Shown here: piece after piece, positions 36,035-44,684 of the stretch
Position numbering within the stretch: position 1 is the stretch's first letter
Layout: each line of letters opens with the position of its first letter
NCBI RefSeq assembly: GCF_009923995.1
Contig: NZ_RFSK01000027.1
Location: 1-64,000 of the forward strand
Direction: 5' to 3'
DNA length: 64,000 nucleotides
Source: Janthinobacterium sp.
Lineage (GTDB): Bacteria; Pseudomonadota; Gammaproteobacteria; Burkholderiales; Burkholderiaceae_D
Program-made: the position numbers and the translations under genes
Notes under the pieces: generated by a model
Databases searched by the model: none
What the model was told of the DNA's origin: nothing
Seen by the model: the letters and a program-made list of their open reading frames with translations, nothing else

Positions 36035-37633
36035 TCAGGCCGCCGCACGGCTGCCATCCTGGCCTTCCTCCCGATGCCGGTGGCAGTAGGCGATGAAGTC
36101 CGCCGGCGGCAAAGCCTTGGAAAACAGCCAGCCCTGGCCATACTCCACGTCGCGCGCGCGCAGGTAGTCGGCCTGCAGCGGCGTCTCGATGCCTTCGGCG
36201 ATGATCGCCAGCTGCAGCGTCTGCGCCATGGCGATGATGTGCGACGTCACGCTGCTCGTCACCGTGTCGCCGCCGATGGTGTCGATGAACGATTTGTCGA
36301 TCTTCAGCGCATCGATGGGCAGGTTCTGCAGGTACGCGAGGCTGGAGTAGCCGGTGCCGAAATCGTCGATGGCCACGGAAAAGCCCATGGCGCGCGCCCT
36401 TTCGAGCGCGTTGCGCGCCGCCGCCACGTCGATGAAGCCCCGCTCCGTCGCTTCCAGCCAGATCTGCCCTGGCTCGATGCCGCTGCCGTCGAGCGCCCTG
36501 GCCAGCACGTCGAGCAGGCGCCCCGTCTGGATATCGGAGGCGCACACATTGATGGCGATATGCAGGTGGCGCTGTGCCAGCAGCAGCGCGCGCATCTCGC
36601 GCACCACGGTTTCCACCAGCTGGTCGGTCATCGCTTCGATCAAGCCGCTCTCCTCGGCCTGCGGGATGAAGTAATCGGGCCGCATCATGGTGCCATCGGG
36701 ACGCGGCCAGCGTATCAGCGCCTCGGCGCCCACGCACACTCCATCCTTCAGGCGCACCAGCGGCTGGTAATGCACGATGAATTCGCGGTTTTTCAGCGCC
36801 TGCGCCATTTCCCCCAGCAGCGACAGGCGGCTGCGCGTCAGCCACACCAGCAGGCTGATGGCCACGGCGGCCAGCAGGAAACCGAAGGGCAATATGTACA
36901 GTTGTTCGTTGCGCAGCTGCCTGTGCATGCTGCTCTCGGGCGCCAGGCCGACGGTGGCCAGTTCCCCCTTGCGGGCCACGGCGGCCTGCATCTTGTCCGC
37001 GCCGGCGATGGCGGGGTCATTGCCCCTGTCGCGTACCAGCTTGCCCACCAGTTCCGCGTCCGGCGCATTCTGGCTGCCCAGCAGGGCGCCGCCCGAGGTG
37101 GCGACGGCGACCTGCACGTCCGGATCGGCAACGATGTCGGCCAGGCCGGCGGGATCGACCAGCACCCGGTGCCGGTCCTTGAACAGGCCGAGCATGGGCT
37201 TGCCCTTGCCTGCCGCCGGGGGCGCGTGCGTGTGCACGTCCACGCCGTCGCGCGTGGTGAATTCGGGCTTGCCAAGGGCGATGTCGCTGCCCTGCTCCGG
37301 CATGCCCCAGGACGAGCATTTCAGCTTGCCATCCTCGAAATAATCGATTTCCGCGACACCGCGGGACTCCAGCGTCGACTGGCGCATCAGCGCGATATGT
37401 TCGTCGGAACAGGGGCGCACCGTCAGCGTGGCAACCGACTGCAGGGCCGCGCCTATCTCGTCAAACGACTTGCTGGCGCGCGTCATGGCGATGTCGGCCA
37501 CGCGCTGCAGGCGCAGCTGCTCGACTTCGCGCGCCCGCAGGCCGGAAAAGTGCAGGCTGCCCCAGAAGGACAGGAGCACCACCGCACTGGCGCAGGCAAC
37601 TGCCGCGGCAACGACTCTGGTACGACGATTCAA
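36035..37633 (-). CDS. CSS-motif EAL phosphodiesterase (c-di-GMP)
   Basis: 532 residues if it starts with TTG at 37633, preceded by GGGGAG. An ATG at 37693 is in frame but would read through a 10-base hairpin. A membrane helix (VVAAAVACASAVVLLSFWG) is followed by a periplasmic CSS region with the hallmark KLKCSSWGMP, a second helix (ILPFGFLLAAVAISLLVW) and an EAL domain. Catalytic blocks are complete: GAEALIRW, INVCAS, WLEATERG, IDDFGTGYSSLAYL, LKIDKSF and AEGIET. In E. coli this periplasmic part senses redox state through its Cys pair. It should degrade c-di-GMP. Confidence 0.88.
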   Translation of the reverse strand: MNRRTRVVAAAVACASAVVLLSFWGSLHFSGLRAREVEQLRLQRVADIAMTRASKSFDEIGAALQSVATLTVRPCSDEHIALMRQSTLESRGVAEIDYFEDGKLKCSSWGMPEQGSDIALGKPEFTTRDGVDVHTHAPPAAGKGKPMLGLFKDRHRVLVDPAGLADIVADPDVQVAVATSGGALLGSQNAPDAELVGKLVRDRGNDPAIAGADKMQAAVARKGELATVGLAPESSMHRQLRNEQLYILPFGFLLAAVAISLLVWLTRSRLSLLGEMAQALKNREFIVHYQPLVRLKDGVCVGAEALIRWPRPDGTMMRPDYFIPQAEESGLIEAMTDQLVETVVREMRALLLAQRHLHIAINVCASDIQTGRLLDVLARALDGSGIEPGQIWLEATERGFIDVAAARNALERARAMGFSVAIDDFGTGYSSLAYLQNLPIDALKIDKSFIDTIGGDTVTSSVTSHIIAMAQTLQLAIIAEGIETPLQADYLRARDVEYGQGWLFSKALPPADFIAYCHRHREEGQDGSRAAA

Positions 37634-37658
37634 TGCGCTTCTCCCCGTTGAATGTGCA

Positions 37659-37682
37659 AATGGCCCGCACGCGCGGGCCATT
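37659..37682 (-). terminator. hairpin after the serine hydrolase gene
   Basis: A stem AATGGCCCGC / GCGGGCCATT with a 4-base loop lies 18 bases past the stop codon of the upstream gene. Only a short T-run (TTTG) follows, so it is a weak terminator or mRNA-end structure. It argues against the ATG start of the EAL gene at 37693. Confidence 0.5.
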
Positions 37683-37699
37683 GATGGCGGCAAGCGCCC

Positions 37700-39049
37700 T
37701 TACTTCGGCTTGGCCAGCAGCAGCTTGCCCAGCGCTTCAAAGGCCGGCGTGGTGGTCGGGTCGTTGGCCGAGTTGGCCGCCGTCGGCGTGGAGGCAAAGC
37801 GCACGATCACCATCTCCGCCTTCGGATCGACATAGATGCGCTGGCCGTAGACGCCGCGCGCCATGTAGGCGCCGTGGTCGTTATGCGTGACCCACCACAT
37901 GTCGCGGTAGCTCCAGCCTTTCAGCAGGTCGTAGCCGCCCTTGGCGAACAGCTGCTTGTCGCCGCCCCGGCGGATGTCCGCCACCGCCGCCCTGGGAAGG
38001 ATCTGCTGGCCGTTGTAGCGGCCATCGTTGCGCAGCATCTCGCCAAAGCGGGCCAGGTCGCGCAGGCCGGCGCTCAGGCCCCCGCCGGCAAACGGCGTGC
38101 CCGTCGAATCGTCCGACATGTAGGCATCCTGCTCGGCGCCCAGCTTCTGCCAGACATGCCCGGACAGGTAGTCGTTGACGTTCTGTCCCGTGACCCGGGC
38201 GATGAGCCAGCCCAGCACGTCGGCATTGACGGTGCGGTAGCCGAAGGCCTCGCCATGCTTGCCCTGGTGCTGCACTGTCTGCAGGTACTCGAAATAGCTG
38301 CGCGGCCCCGTGTAGTCCTTGGGCTTGGGCAGCGGATTGCCGGCCGCCGCATGCTGCCATATCTCGGCGTTCGGGTCGGCATAGTCCTCGCTGAATTTCA
38401 GACCGGTGGTCATGTCGAGCACCTGGCGCACGGTGGCGTCACCAAACGCGGACTTGGCCAGCTCCGGTATGTAGTCGGCCACCAGCTTGTCCGCATCGAG
38501 CTTGCCTTCGGCCACCAGCGCCGCACCCAGGGTGCCCATCACGGATTTCGTCACCGACATGGCGCCATGCTGGCCGCTGTCCTTCAGCACGCCGAAATAA
38601 CGCTCGTACACGATGCGCCCGCGGTGCAGCACCACGATGCCATCCGTGTAGTTGGCGCCCAGCGACTGCTCCCAGGTCATGCTGTCCTTGCTGCCCAGCG
38701 GCGTGAAGCGCAGGCTGTCGATATCCTTGCGCAGCGCGCGCTGCAGGGGCTGCGGCGCCCCCAGGCCGCGCGACACATTCACCGTCGGCATCAGCTGGCG
38801 GAAGTGCGACACGCTCCAGCGCAGCTGCGGGAAAGTGAAATAGCTGCCATCGTCGAAGCGGATGATCTTGTCCGGCGGCGGCGGCGAACCCACCATCCAT
38901 TTCAGCGCGGCCGGGTCGCTAGCGGCAGCCGACAGCGGCGCCGCGGCGGACGCCTCGGCGGCGTGTGCGACGGCCGGCATGCCGCCAGATGCGAGGGCCA
39001 TGCAGCTGGCCGCCAGGGCCATGCGTTTGATCTTGGGCAGTACATTCAT
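37700..39049 (-). CDS. secreted serine hydrolase, beta-lactamase/esterase class C type
   Basis: 449 residues with a signal peptide (MALASGGMPAVAHAAE). The catalytic motif SxxK is in MSVTKSVMGTLGAALVAEG, and the YxN-type motif is YRTVNADVLGWLIAR. A final strand reads RIYVDPKAEMVIVRFAS. The fold is shared by class C beta-lactamases, DD-peptidases, esterases and 6-aminohexanoate-dimer hydrolases. The long N-terminal region and WEQSLGANYTDG resemble the last group. The substrate cannot be decided. It is the gene upstream of the EAL phosphodiesterase on the same strand. Confidence 0.83.
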   Translation of the reverse strand: MNVLPKIKRMALAASCMALASGGMPAVAHAAEASAAAPLSAAASDPAALKWMVGSPPPPDKIIRFDDGSYFTFPQLRWSVSHFRQLMPTVNVSRGLGAPQPLQRALRKDIDSLRFTPLGSKDSMTWEQSLGANYTDGIVVLHRGRIVYERYFGVLKDSGQHGAMSVTKSVMGTLGAALVAEGKLDADKLVADYIPELAKSAFGDATVRQVLDMTTGLKFSEDYADPNAEIWQHAAAGNPLPKPKDYTGPRSYFEYLQTVQHQGKHGEAFGYRTVNADVLGWLIARVTGQNVNDYLSGHVWQKLGAEQDAYMSDDSTGTPFAGGGLSAGLRDLARFGEMLRNDGRYNGQQILPRAAVADIRRGGDKQLFAKGGYDLLKGWSYRDMWWVTHNDHGAYMARGVYGQRIYVDPKAEMVIVRFASTPTAANSANDPTTTPAFEALGKLLLAKPK

Positions 39050-39092
39050 GCGGGTTCTCCTGTGTTCAACAACAGATTAAATGCAAGCATCC

Positions 39093-40589
39093 TCAGTAAA
39101 TCCAGACCACGTTGGCCAGCCAGCCCGTCCAGGTCCTGGCCTGGCCTTTCACCAGCTGCTTGATGCCGGACTGCGCGAACGACGCGCTCGCGCCCAGGGT
39201 CAGATAGGTATTCGGGTTCACCACGCGCACGTACTTGAGGAAGACATCGTTGGCCAGCATCGGGCGCAGCACGCCGGCGATCACCACGGGCGCGTCGCCC
39301 GGCACGTCGAGGCGCGTGGCCTGGCCGAACTGCAGCGGACTGCCCATCTGGTTGGCGCGCACCTGCGCCAGGTAGGCCGTCACGGTGTCTTTCGACGTCG
39401 GATGCAGCTCGATGGTGGCCTGCAGCGCGTTCACGTTGGCATTGACGAAGACCCACGTGGCCTTGCTGCCGGAAGCCCAGGCGCCCGGCGTGCCTTCGAA
39501 GAACAGGGGGTCGAAGCGCTCGTTGCGCGCCGTGCGCGGATCGTCGCCGGAAAAGCTCTGGTACCCCAGGGTGAATTTCGGCGTCCACGCCACGCCGGGC
39601 AGCGAAAAGCCCCCTTCCGTGCGCCAGCCCCAGGCCCGCATCGGTTCGCGCGTGTTCCACTCACGCGCCGCGTCGACGCCGAACCAGCCTTTCGGCAGCA
39701 CGGCGGGCAGCAGGGGCATGCGCGCGTAGCCGTACACGAACTGCAGGTCTTTGCGGCCGTCGGGCACGGCCAGCGGCGCGCCGATGCCGCCCGGCGCCGC
39801 CTGCGGATAGGCGGCATGCGAACGGGGCACCTTGCCGTACGCAATGCCCGCCTTGCGGTCGTCGGCGGGCGCGTAGCTGGCGTCGACGCCCACCACGCGC
39901 GTGCCGCTATCGTTGTCGGGATTTTCATTCGGGTCCAGGTAAAACGCCTGGGCGCTGAAGGCAGCGTGGCTCAGCTTCGCCACCACGGAATTCTGGAAAG
40001 CCTTGCGCGGCCCCAGTTTCAGCGCCCCCCGGTCAAAGCCGTTCGAGCCGCCGTTGGCGATCAGCATGCCCGTACCCAGCGTGAAGTTCTGCGCCCCGGC
40101 CGACAGGTCCAGCAGCGTGCCGGCGTCGCCGAGGGGCAGGCGCACGCCGGCGACGAACTCCTCGATCGAGATGCGGCCCGTGTCGCCCGCGCCGAACGGG
40201 TCGTGGCGCACGGTGGCCGAGCCGACGGCCGAGGCGCGCGCGTACAGCTGCATGCCGTTGCCGAAGTGGCGCTTGAAGCCCAGCGCCGGCTTGACGTAGA
40301 ACTCGTACCAGTAGGGGCTGAAATCGAAATCGGGATTGGTCGCCGGGGCATTCGAGAGTTTCCAGAACAGCTTGCTCTCGCCGGCGATCTGCGCGCCCGC
40401 TTCCACGGACGGCGTCATTTGCCAGCCGGCGCCGATGGCCGGCTCGACGGCGGCGCGGCGCGCCACTTCCTTTTCCATGCCGCTCTGGCCATCGGGATCG
40501 AGCTGTCCTGTGGCACCGCACGCGGCGCTCCACCCCAGCAAGGCCAGCGCGGTGGAACGGCGCACGAGGAACATCGCTTGCGTTGCCAT
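39093..40589 (-). CDS. outer-membrane beta-barrel of the alginate-export type
   Basis: 498 residues from MATQAMFLVRRSTAL, with AAGGA upstream (ATG at 40589). A signal region leads to a chain dense in alternating amphipathic strands (FWKLSNAPATNPDFDFSPYW, GMQLYARASAVGSATVRHD) and ends in an aromatic residue (ANVVWIY), as outer-membrane barrels do. The order of motifs, including SIEEFVAGVRLP and FYLDPNENPDNDSGTRVVG, resembles alginate-export/AlgE-like proteins of unknown substrate. It is divergent from the AcoR-like regulator gene, which may control uptake of the monooxygenase substrate through it. Confidence 0.75.
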   Translation of the reverse strand: MATQAMFLVRRSTALALLGWSAACGATGQLDPDGQSGMEKEVARRAAVEPAIGAGWQMTPSVEAGAQIAGESKLFWKLSNAPATNPDFDFSPYWYEFYVKPALGFKRHFGNGMQLYARASAVGSATVRHDPFGAGDTGRISIEEFVAGVRLPLGDAGTLLDLSAGAQNFTLGTGMLIANGGSNGFDRGALKLGPRKAFQNSVVAKLSHAAFSAQAFYLDPNENPDNDSGTRVVGVDASYAPADDRKAGIAYGKVPRSHAAYPQAAPGGIGAPLAVPDGRKDLQFVYGYARMPLLPAVLPKGWFGVDAAREWNTREPMRAWGWRTEGGFSLPGVAWTPKFTLGYQSFSGDDPRTARNERFDPLFFEGTPGAWASGSKATWVFVNANVNALQATIELHPTSKDTVTAYLAQVRANQMGSPLQFGQATRLDVPGDAPVVIAGVLRPMLANDVFLKYVRVVNPNTYLTLGASASFAQSGIKQLVKGQARTWTGWLANVVWIY

Positions 40590-40922
40590 AGGTATCCTTG
40601 CAATAGCCGGCTTTTCATGGTGTGGTACCCGCGGACGGCGCCGCGTTCGCGGCAGAAGCCGGCCAGGCACAAGGGCCGGGCTTTCTTTCCATTTGAGCGA
40701 ATGTTATCAGAGAAACTTTATTTTATTGTTGTAAAGCATTCTATTGTGCGGACCTGCCTGGGACGCATTCCTGCAAGGCCAGACTCCCTTCCCGCCCCGC
40801 CATTTCGGCTGAGACGATCGTCTCATGCCGGCGTCTTGCTGCAGCGCGACATGCGTGCGCCGCCACTTCATGCTACAAACAGGCAGCCGCAGCAAAACAG
40901 CAACCGTGACACGGAGAGCGCC
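40590..40922. other. divergent promoter region between barrel and regulator genes
   Basis: 333 bases. The part near 40703-40745 is AT-rich. A perfect 16-base palindrome lies at 40810-40825 and is listed separately. I can see no open reading frame with support. Confidence 0.6.
40810..40825. promoter_or_regulatory. operator palindrome TGAGAC-GATC-GTCTCA
   Basis: A perfect 16-base palindrome 97 bases before the regulator gene. The same 6-4-6 arrangement recurs at 42089-42104 before the monooxygenase gene (TGAGAC-TTCC-GTCTCA). Two copies around one regulator strongly suggest its binding sites. Confidence 0.7.
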
Positions 40923-42074
40923 ATGCCATACGTTCGCCAGACCAGCCACCTCGACCGCGTGCGCGACCTGATCGCCGGCAGGGTCGTCAACCCCGGCATC
41001 GACGCGGCCAGGCTGGCGTCGTCGTACCGGCGCGCGCTGGACGACTACCGGCTCGACCCCGCCTCGACCACGGGTCCGCGCATCCTGACGGGCGCCGAGC
41101 TGCGCGCCGTGCAGCAGTCCGAAGAAAACTTCCTGCGCTCCACGGGCCAGTGCCTGCCCCGGCTGCACGCCATGGTGCACGAGGCAGGCTACTGCGTCAT
41201 CCTGGCCAACGCGCACGGGGTGACGATCGACTACGCGGTCGATGCGGACCAGCGCAAGGATTTCAAGAAAGCGGGCCTGTATCCCGGCTCGTGCTGGTCG
41301 GAAGACGAGGAAGGCACGTGCGGCATCGCTTCCGTGCTGCTCGACCAGGAAGCCATCACGGTGCACAAGACCGACCATTTCCGCGCCGCCTTCACGGGCC
41401 TGACCTGCAGCGCGGCCCCCATCTTTTCGCCGCACGGCGAATTGATCGGCGTGCTCGATGCGTCGGCACTGAGCTCGCCCGACGCACGCGACAGCCAGCG
41501 CCTCGTCAACCAGCTGGTGCGCCAGGGCGCAACCCTGATCGAAGACGGCTTTTTCCTCAAGTCGTATGGCCACTGCTGCATCCTGCTGGCGCACCGCAAC
41601 CGCCATTTCGTGGAAGTGCAGCCGGAAATGCTGATCGCCGTCGATGAACATGGCAGCGTCGTCGCCGCCAACCGCTGCGCGCGCGACGTCATCGCGGGCC
41701 TGGGCACCCTGCCGCGCCCCGTCGGCGAAGTGCTGGAAGTGCGCGCCGAACGCCTGTTCGATGCGCGCGCGGGCCACAACCTGCTGTCCCTGCGCGTGGC
41801 CGGCAGCAGCGCCTGGCTGCATGCGCGCGTGCGCGCGCCGCTGCGCCAGGCCGGCACGCGCCCGCGCACCGGCAGCGCGGCGGCGGAGGCGCCGGAAACG
41901 CTGGCGGCGGTGGCCTATACGCCGCAGGAACAGGCCGAACGCACGCGCATCGTGAACGCCATGAACGTGGCCAAGTGGCGCCCGCTGCAGGCGGCGGCCA
42001 TGCTGGGCCTGTCGCGCGCCACCCTGTACCGGCGCATCAAGCACCTGAAGATCGTGCCGCCGCACCGGCAGTAA
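40923..42074 (+). CDS. AcoR-like transcription regulator without AAA+ domain
   Basis: 383 residues. A helical N-terminus with LASSYRRALDDYRLDP and a GAF-type sensory region (EAGYCVILANAHGVTIDY, GTCGIASVLLDQEAITVHK, TCSAAPIFSPHGELIGVLDA) match the acetoin-regulator AcoR group. A PAS-like stretch follows (about 230-310), then a Fis-type helix-turn-helix at the end (AAAMLGLSRATLYRRIKHL). The central sigma-54 AAA+ domain, with its GAFTGA loop and Walker motifs, is missing. It may therefore act as an ordinary regulator of sigma-70 promoters. It is upstream of the monooxygenase gene and shares the operator palindrome with it. Confidence 0.85.
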   Translation: MPYVRQTSHLDRVRDLIAGRVVNPGIDAARLASSYRRALDDYRLDPASTTGPRILTGAELRAVQQSEENFLRSTGQCLPRLHAMVHEAGYCVILANAHGVTIDYAVDADQRKDFKKAGLYPGSCWSEDEEGTCGIASVLLDQEAITVHKTDHFRAAFTGLTCSAAPIFSPHGELIGVLDASALSSPDARDSQRLVNQLVRQGATLIEDGFFLKSYGHCCILLAHRNRHFVEVQPEMLIAVDEHGSVVAANRCARDVIAGLGTLPRPVGEVLEVRAERLFDARAGHNLLSLRVAGSSAWLHARVRAPLRQAGTRPRTGSAAAEAPETLAAVAYTPQEQAERTRIVNAMNVAKWRPLQAAAMLGLSRATLYRRIKHLKIVPPHRQ

Positions 42075-42088
42075 GGGTTCGGGAAAGC

Positions 42089-42104
42089 TGAGACTTCCGT
42101 CTCA
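42089..42104. promoter_or_regulatory. operator palindrome TGAGAC-TTCC-GTCTCA
   Basis: This second copy lies 113 bases before the monooxygenase start and 14 bases after the regulator stop. It shares both six-base arms with 40810-40825. Confidence 0.7.
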
Positions 42105-42166
42105 ATAGCCGCCATGCTGCGCTGCAGGATGCGGCGCCAAAACAGCGGTGATACAACATCGTCAGC

Positions 42167-42180
42167 GGCAGCACAGCCGC
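42167..42180 (+). promoter_or_regulatory. possible -24/-12 element before the monooxygenase gene
   Basis: GGCAGCACAGCCGC provides GG-N10-GC, about 38 bases before the ATG, with the operator about 70 bases further upstream, the classic geometry of a sigma-54 promoter. The match to TGGCACG-N4-TTGCW is moderate. The adjacent regulator lacks an AAA+ domain, which weakens the idea. Confidence 0.3.
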
Positions 42181-42217
42181 ATCCCATCATAAAGTCAGCA
42201 GACTTGGAGGAGACACG

Positions 42218-44026
42218 ATGCATACCGATAGCAACCCGCACGACCTGGCCGTGGCCAGCATCCTGGAGCAGCTCGAAGGCTGCCTTCGCGCCAGCGACAG
42301 CACGGGCGCCGCACAATTGTTCGAGCCGGACGGCTACTGGCGCGACCTGGTGCTGTTTACCTGGAACCTGAAAACCCTGGAAGGGCGCGAGCAGATCGCC
42401 GCCATGCTGGCCGCCCAGCTGGGCGCCGTGCAGCCCGTCGCCATCCGCATCGCCGACGGCGAACACGCCAGCGAAGCGGGCGGCGTGCTGCAATGCTGGA
42501 TCAGCGTGGAGACGGCCGCGGGACGCGGCACGGGCTTCATCCGCATCCGCAACGGCCAGATCTGGACCCTGCTCACCACCATGGGCGAGTTGAAGGGTTT
42601 CGAGGAAGCCAAGGGCGGCCGGCGGCCCATGGGCGCGGAACACGGCGCGCGCACGGACCGCAGCAGCTGGCTGGAGCAGCGCGAGCGCGAGGCGGCGGAA
42701 CTCGGCTACGCGCGCCAGCCCTACTGCGTCATCATCGGCGGCGGCCAGGGCGGCATCGCGCTGGGCGCGCGCCTGCGCCAGCTCAATGTCCCCACCATCA
42801 TTATCGAAAAGAACGCCCGCCCCGGCGACAGCTGGCGCAAGCGCTACAAGTCGCTGTGCCTGCACGACCCGGTCTGGTACGACCACATGCCCTACATCCC
42901 CTTCCCGGACAACTGGCCCGTCTTCACGCCCAAGGACAAGGTGGGCGACTGGCTGGAAATGTACACCAAGGTGATGGAGCTGAACTACTGGGGTTCGACT
43001 TCCTGTGAATCGGCCAGCTTCGACGAGGCCACGGGCGAGTGGACGGTGCAGGTGCTGCGCGAGGGCCGGCCCGTCACCCTGAAGCCGAAGCAGCTGGTGC
43101 TGGCGACAGGCATGTCGGGCAAGGCCAACATGCCGAAGTTCAAGGGCATGGACGTGTTCCAGGGCGAGCAGCAGCACTCGTCGCAGCATCCGGGACCGGA
43201 CGCGTACGTCGGCAAGAAGGTGGTCGTCGTCGGCGCGAACAATTCCGCGCACGACATCTGCGCCGCCCTGTGGGAAGCGGGCGTGGACGTGACCATGGTG
43301 CAGCGCTCGTCGACGCACATCGTCAAGTCCGATTCCTTGATGGACCTGGCCCTGGGCGACCTGTACTCGGAACGGGCGCTGGCGGCCGGCATGACCACAA
43401 ACAAGGCCGACCTGACCTTCGCCTCGATCCCGTACAAGATCCTGGCCGACTTCCAGAAGCCCGTGTTCAAGGCCATCCGCGAGCGCGACGCGGACTTTTA
43501 CGCGCGCCTCGAGGAGCGGGGCTTCATGCTCGATTTCGGCGACGACGATTCCGGCCTGTTCATGAAATACCTGCGCCGCGGTTCCGGCTACTACATCGAC
43601 GTGGGCGCTTCCGAGCTGGTCGCCGACGGCAAGATCAAGCTGAAAAGCGGCGTCGGCGTGCAGGAACTGAAGGCCCGCTCCATCGTGCTGTCCGACGGCA
43701 CGGAACTGCCGGCCGACCTGGTGGTGTACGCCACCGGCTACGGTTCCATGAATGGCTGGGCGGCCGACCTGATCTCGCCGGCAGTGGCGAACAAGGTGGG
43801 CAAGGTGTGGGGATTGGGTTCGGCCACGACGAAGGACCCCGGTCCGTGGGAAGGCGAACAGCGCAATATGTGGAAACCCACGCAGCAGCAGGCGCTGTGG
43901 TTCCACGGCGGCAACCTGCACCAGTCGCGCCACTATTCGCAATACCTGTCGCTGCAGCTGAAGGCGCGCATGGAAGGCTTGCACACGCCCGTGTACGGGC
44001 AGCAGGAGGTGCATCACCTGGCGTGA
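42218..44026 (+). CDS. flavin-containing monooxygenase with N-terminal NTF2/SnoaL-like domain
   Basis: 602 residues; GGAGGAG lies 7 bases before the ATG. Residues 1-150 look like an NTF2/SnoaL fold (RASDSTGAAQLFEPDGYWRD). Residues 165-600 are a class-B flavoprotein: FAD motif CVIIGGGQGGIALGARLRQL, then the GDSWRKRYKSLCLHDPVWY block, and an NADPH motif VVVVGANNSAHDICAALWE. The ATG motif is LVVYATGYGSMN. FMO/Baeyer-Villiger enzymes insert one oxygen into N, S or carbonyl compounds; the substrate is not known. The preceding AcoR-like regulator and its operators suggest induction by the substrate. A strong hairpin terminator follows. Confidence 0.86.
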   Translation: MHTDSNPHDLAVASILEQLEGCLRASDSTGAAQLFEPDGYWRDLVLFTWNLKTLEGREQIAAMLAAQLGAVQPVAIRIADGEHASEAGGVLQCWISVETAAGRGTGFIRIRNGQIWTLLTTMGELKGFEEAKGGRRPMGAEHGARTDRSSWLEQREREAAELGYARQPYCVIIGGGQGGIALGARLRQLNVPTIIIEKNARPGDSWRKRYKSLCLHDPVWYDHMPYIPFPDNWPVFTPKDKVGDWLEMYTKVMELNYWGSTSCESASFDEATGEWTVQVLREGRPVTLKPKQLVLATGMSGKANMPKFKGMDVFQGEQQHSSQHPGPDAYVGKKVVVVGANNSAHDICAALWEAGVDVTMVQRSSTHIVKSDSLMDLALGDLYSERALAAGMTTNKADLTFASIPYKILADFQKPVFKAIRERDADFYARLEERGFMLDFGDDDSGLFMKYLRRGSGYYIDVGASELVADGKIKLKSGVGVQELKARSIVLSDGTELPADLVVYATGYGSMNGWAADLISPAVANKVGKVWGLGSATTKDPGPWEGEQRNMWKPTQQQALWFHGGNLHQSRHYSQYLSLQLKARMEGLHTPVYGQQEVHHLA

Positions 44027-44046
44027 TAACCGGGGTGGTAGATAAA

Positions 44047-44080
44047 AAAATGGCGGCGGACCGAAGTCCGCCGCCATTTT
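44047..44080. terminator. bidirectional rho-independent terminator
   Basis: A perfect 15-base stem AAAATGGCGGCGGAC / GTCCGCCGCCATTTT with loop CGAA, flanked by A-run on the left and T-run on the right, lies between convergent genes (monooxygenase and periplasmic YceI). Confidence 0.92.
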
Positions 44081-44097
44081 ACGTTGCGACGAGAATG

Positions 44098-44112
44098 TGG
44101 GGTCAGACCCCA
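44098..44112. repeat. short TGGGGTC-A-GACCCCA palindrome
   Basis: Perfect 7-1-7 palindrome between the terminator and the YceI stop. It is a relative of the GGGGTCGGACCC elements at 25698 and 34205. Confidence 0.7.
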
Positions 44113-44117
44113 GCAGT

Positions 44118-44684
44118 TTATTGTTTGATGGCTTCGATCGCGAACGTCAAAGTGACGTCATCGCTGACGGCTGGCGCATATTTGCCGGCGTTGAATTCCG
44201 AGCGCTTGATCTTGGCCGTGGCGTTGGCGCCGCAGGCGTCTTTCTTCAGCATCGGGTGCGGTGCGCAGGTGAACGAGGTGACGGTCAGGGTGACGGGCTT
44301 GGTCACGCCTTTCAGGGTCAGGTTGCCTTCCACGGATGCCAGCTTGTCGCCGTCGAAGTTGAACTTGGTCGACTTGTAGGTGGCGACGGGGTACTTGGCC
44401 GTGTCGAGGAAGTCTTCGCCCTGGATGTGCGAGTTGAACAGGGTCGAACCCGTGTCGACGGACTTGGTGTCGATCAGCACTTCGACGGCGCCCGTCTTGG
44501 CGGCGCGGTCCAGGGTGATCTTGCCGGTGGTGTTATTGAAGCGGCTTTGCTGCGTCGAGAAGCCCATGTGGGTGTACTCGAAGCGGGGGAAGGTGTGGCT
44601 GCCATCGATGACATAGACTTCCGGGGCGGCAAAGGCGGACAGCGAGAAACCGGCGGCGGCGATAAAAGCGAGCAGTTTTTTCAT
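44118..44684 (-). CDS. yceI: periplasmic YceI-family protein
   Basis: 188 residues from MKKLLAFIAAAGFSLSAFAA, a clean signal peptide; AGGAA lies upstream. The mature protein shows the usual YceI layout: YVIDGSHTFPRFEYTHMGFS, GSTLFNSHIQGEDFLDTAKY, ASVEGNLTLKGVTKPVTL and CGANATAKIKRSEFNAGKY. It is a lipocalin-like polyisoprenoid-binding protein of the periplasm. A Cys pair (SFTCAPHPMLKKDACG) may form a disulfide. It is longer diverged from the lipoprotein version at 8231 and lacks its lipobox. Confidence 0.92.
   Translation of the reverse strand: MKKLLAFIAAAGFSLSAFAAPEVYVIDGSHTFPRFEYTHMGFSTQQSRFNNTTGKITLDRAAKTGAVEVLIDTKSVDTGSTLFNSHIQGEDFLDTAKYPVATYKSTKFNFDGDKLASVEGNLTLKGVTKPVTLTVTSFTCAPHPMLKKDACGANATAKIKRSEFNAGKYAPAVSDDVTLTFAIEAIKQ

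Noticed and set aside
37634-37693. The ATG start at 37693 for the EAL protein
   Set aside because: The added 20 codons would translate a 10-base hairpin that ends the previous gene; a TTG with a good ribosome site fits better.
42167-42180. A firm sigma-54 promoter call for the monooxygenase gene
   Set aside because: GG-N10-GC is present but the rest is weak, and the neighbouring regulator has no AAA+ domain; kept only at low confidence.
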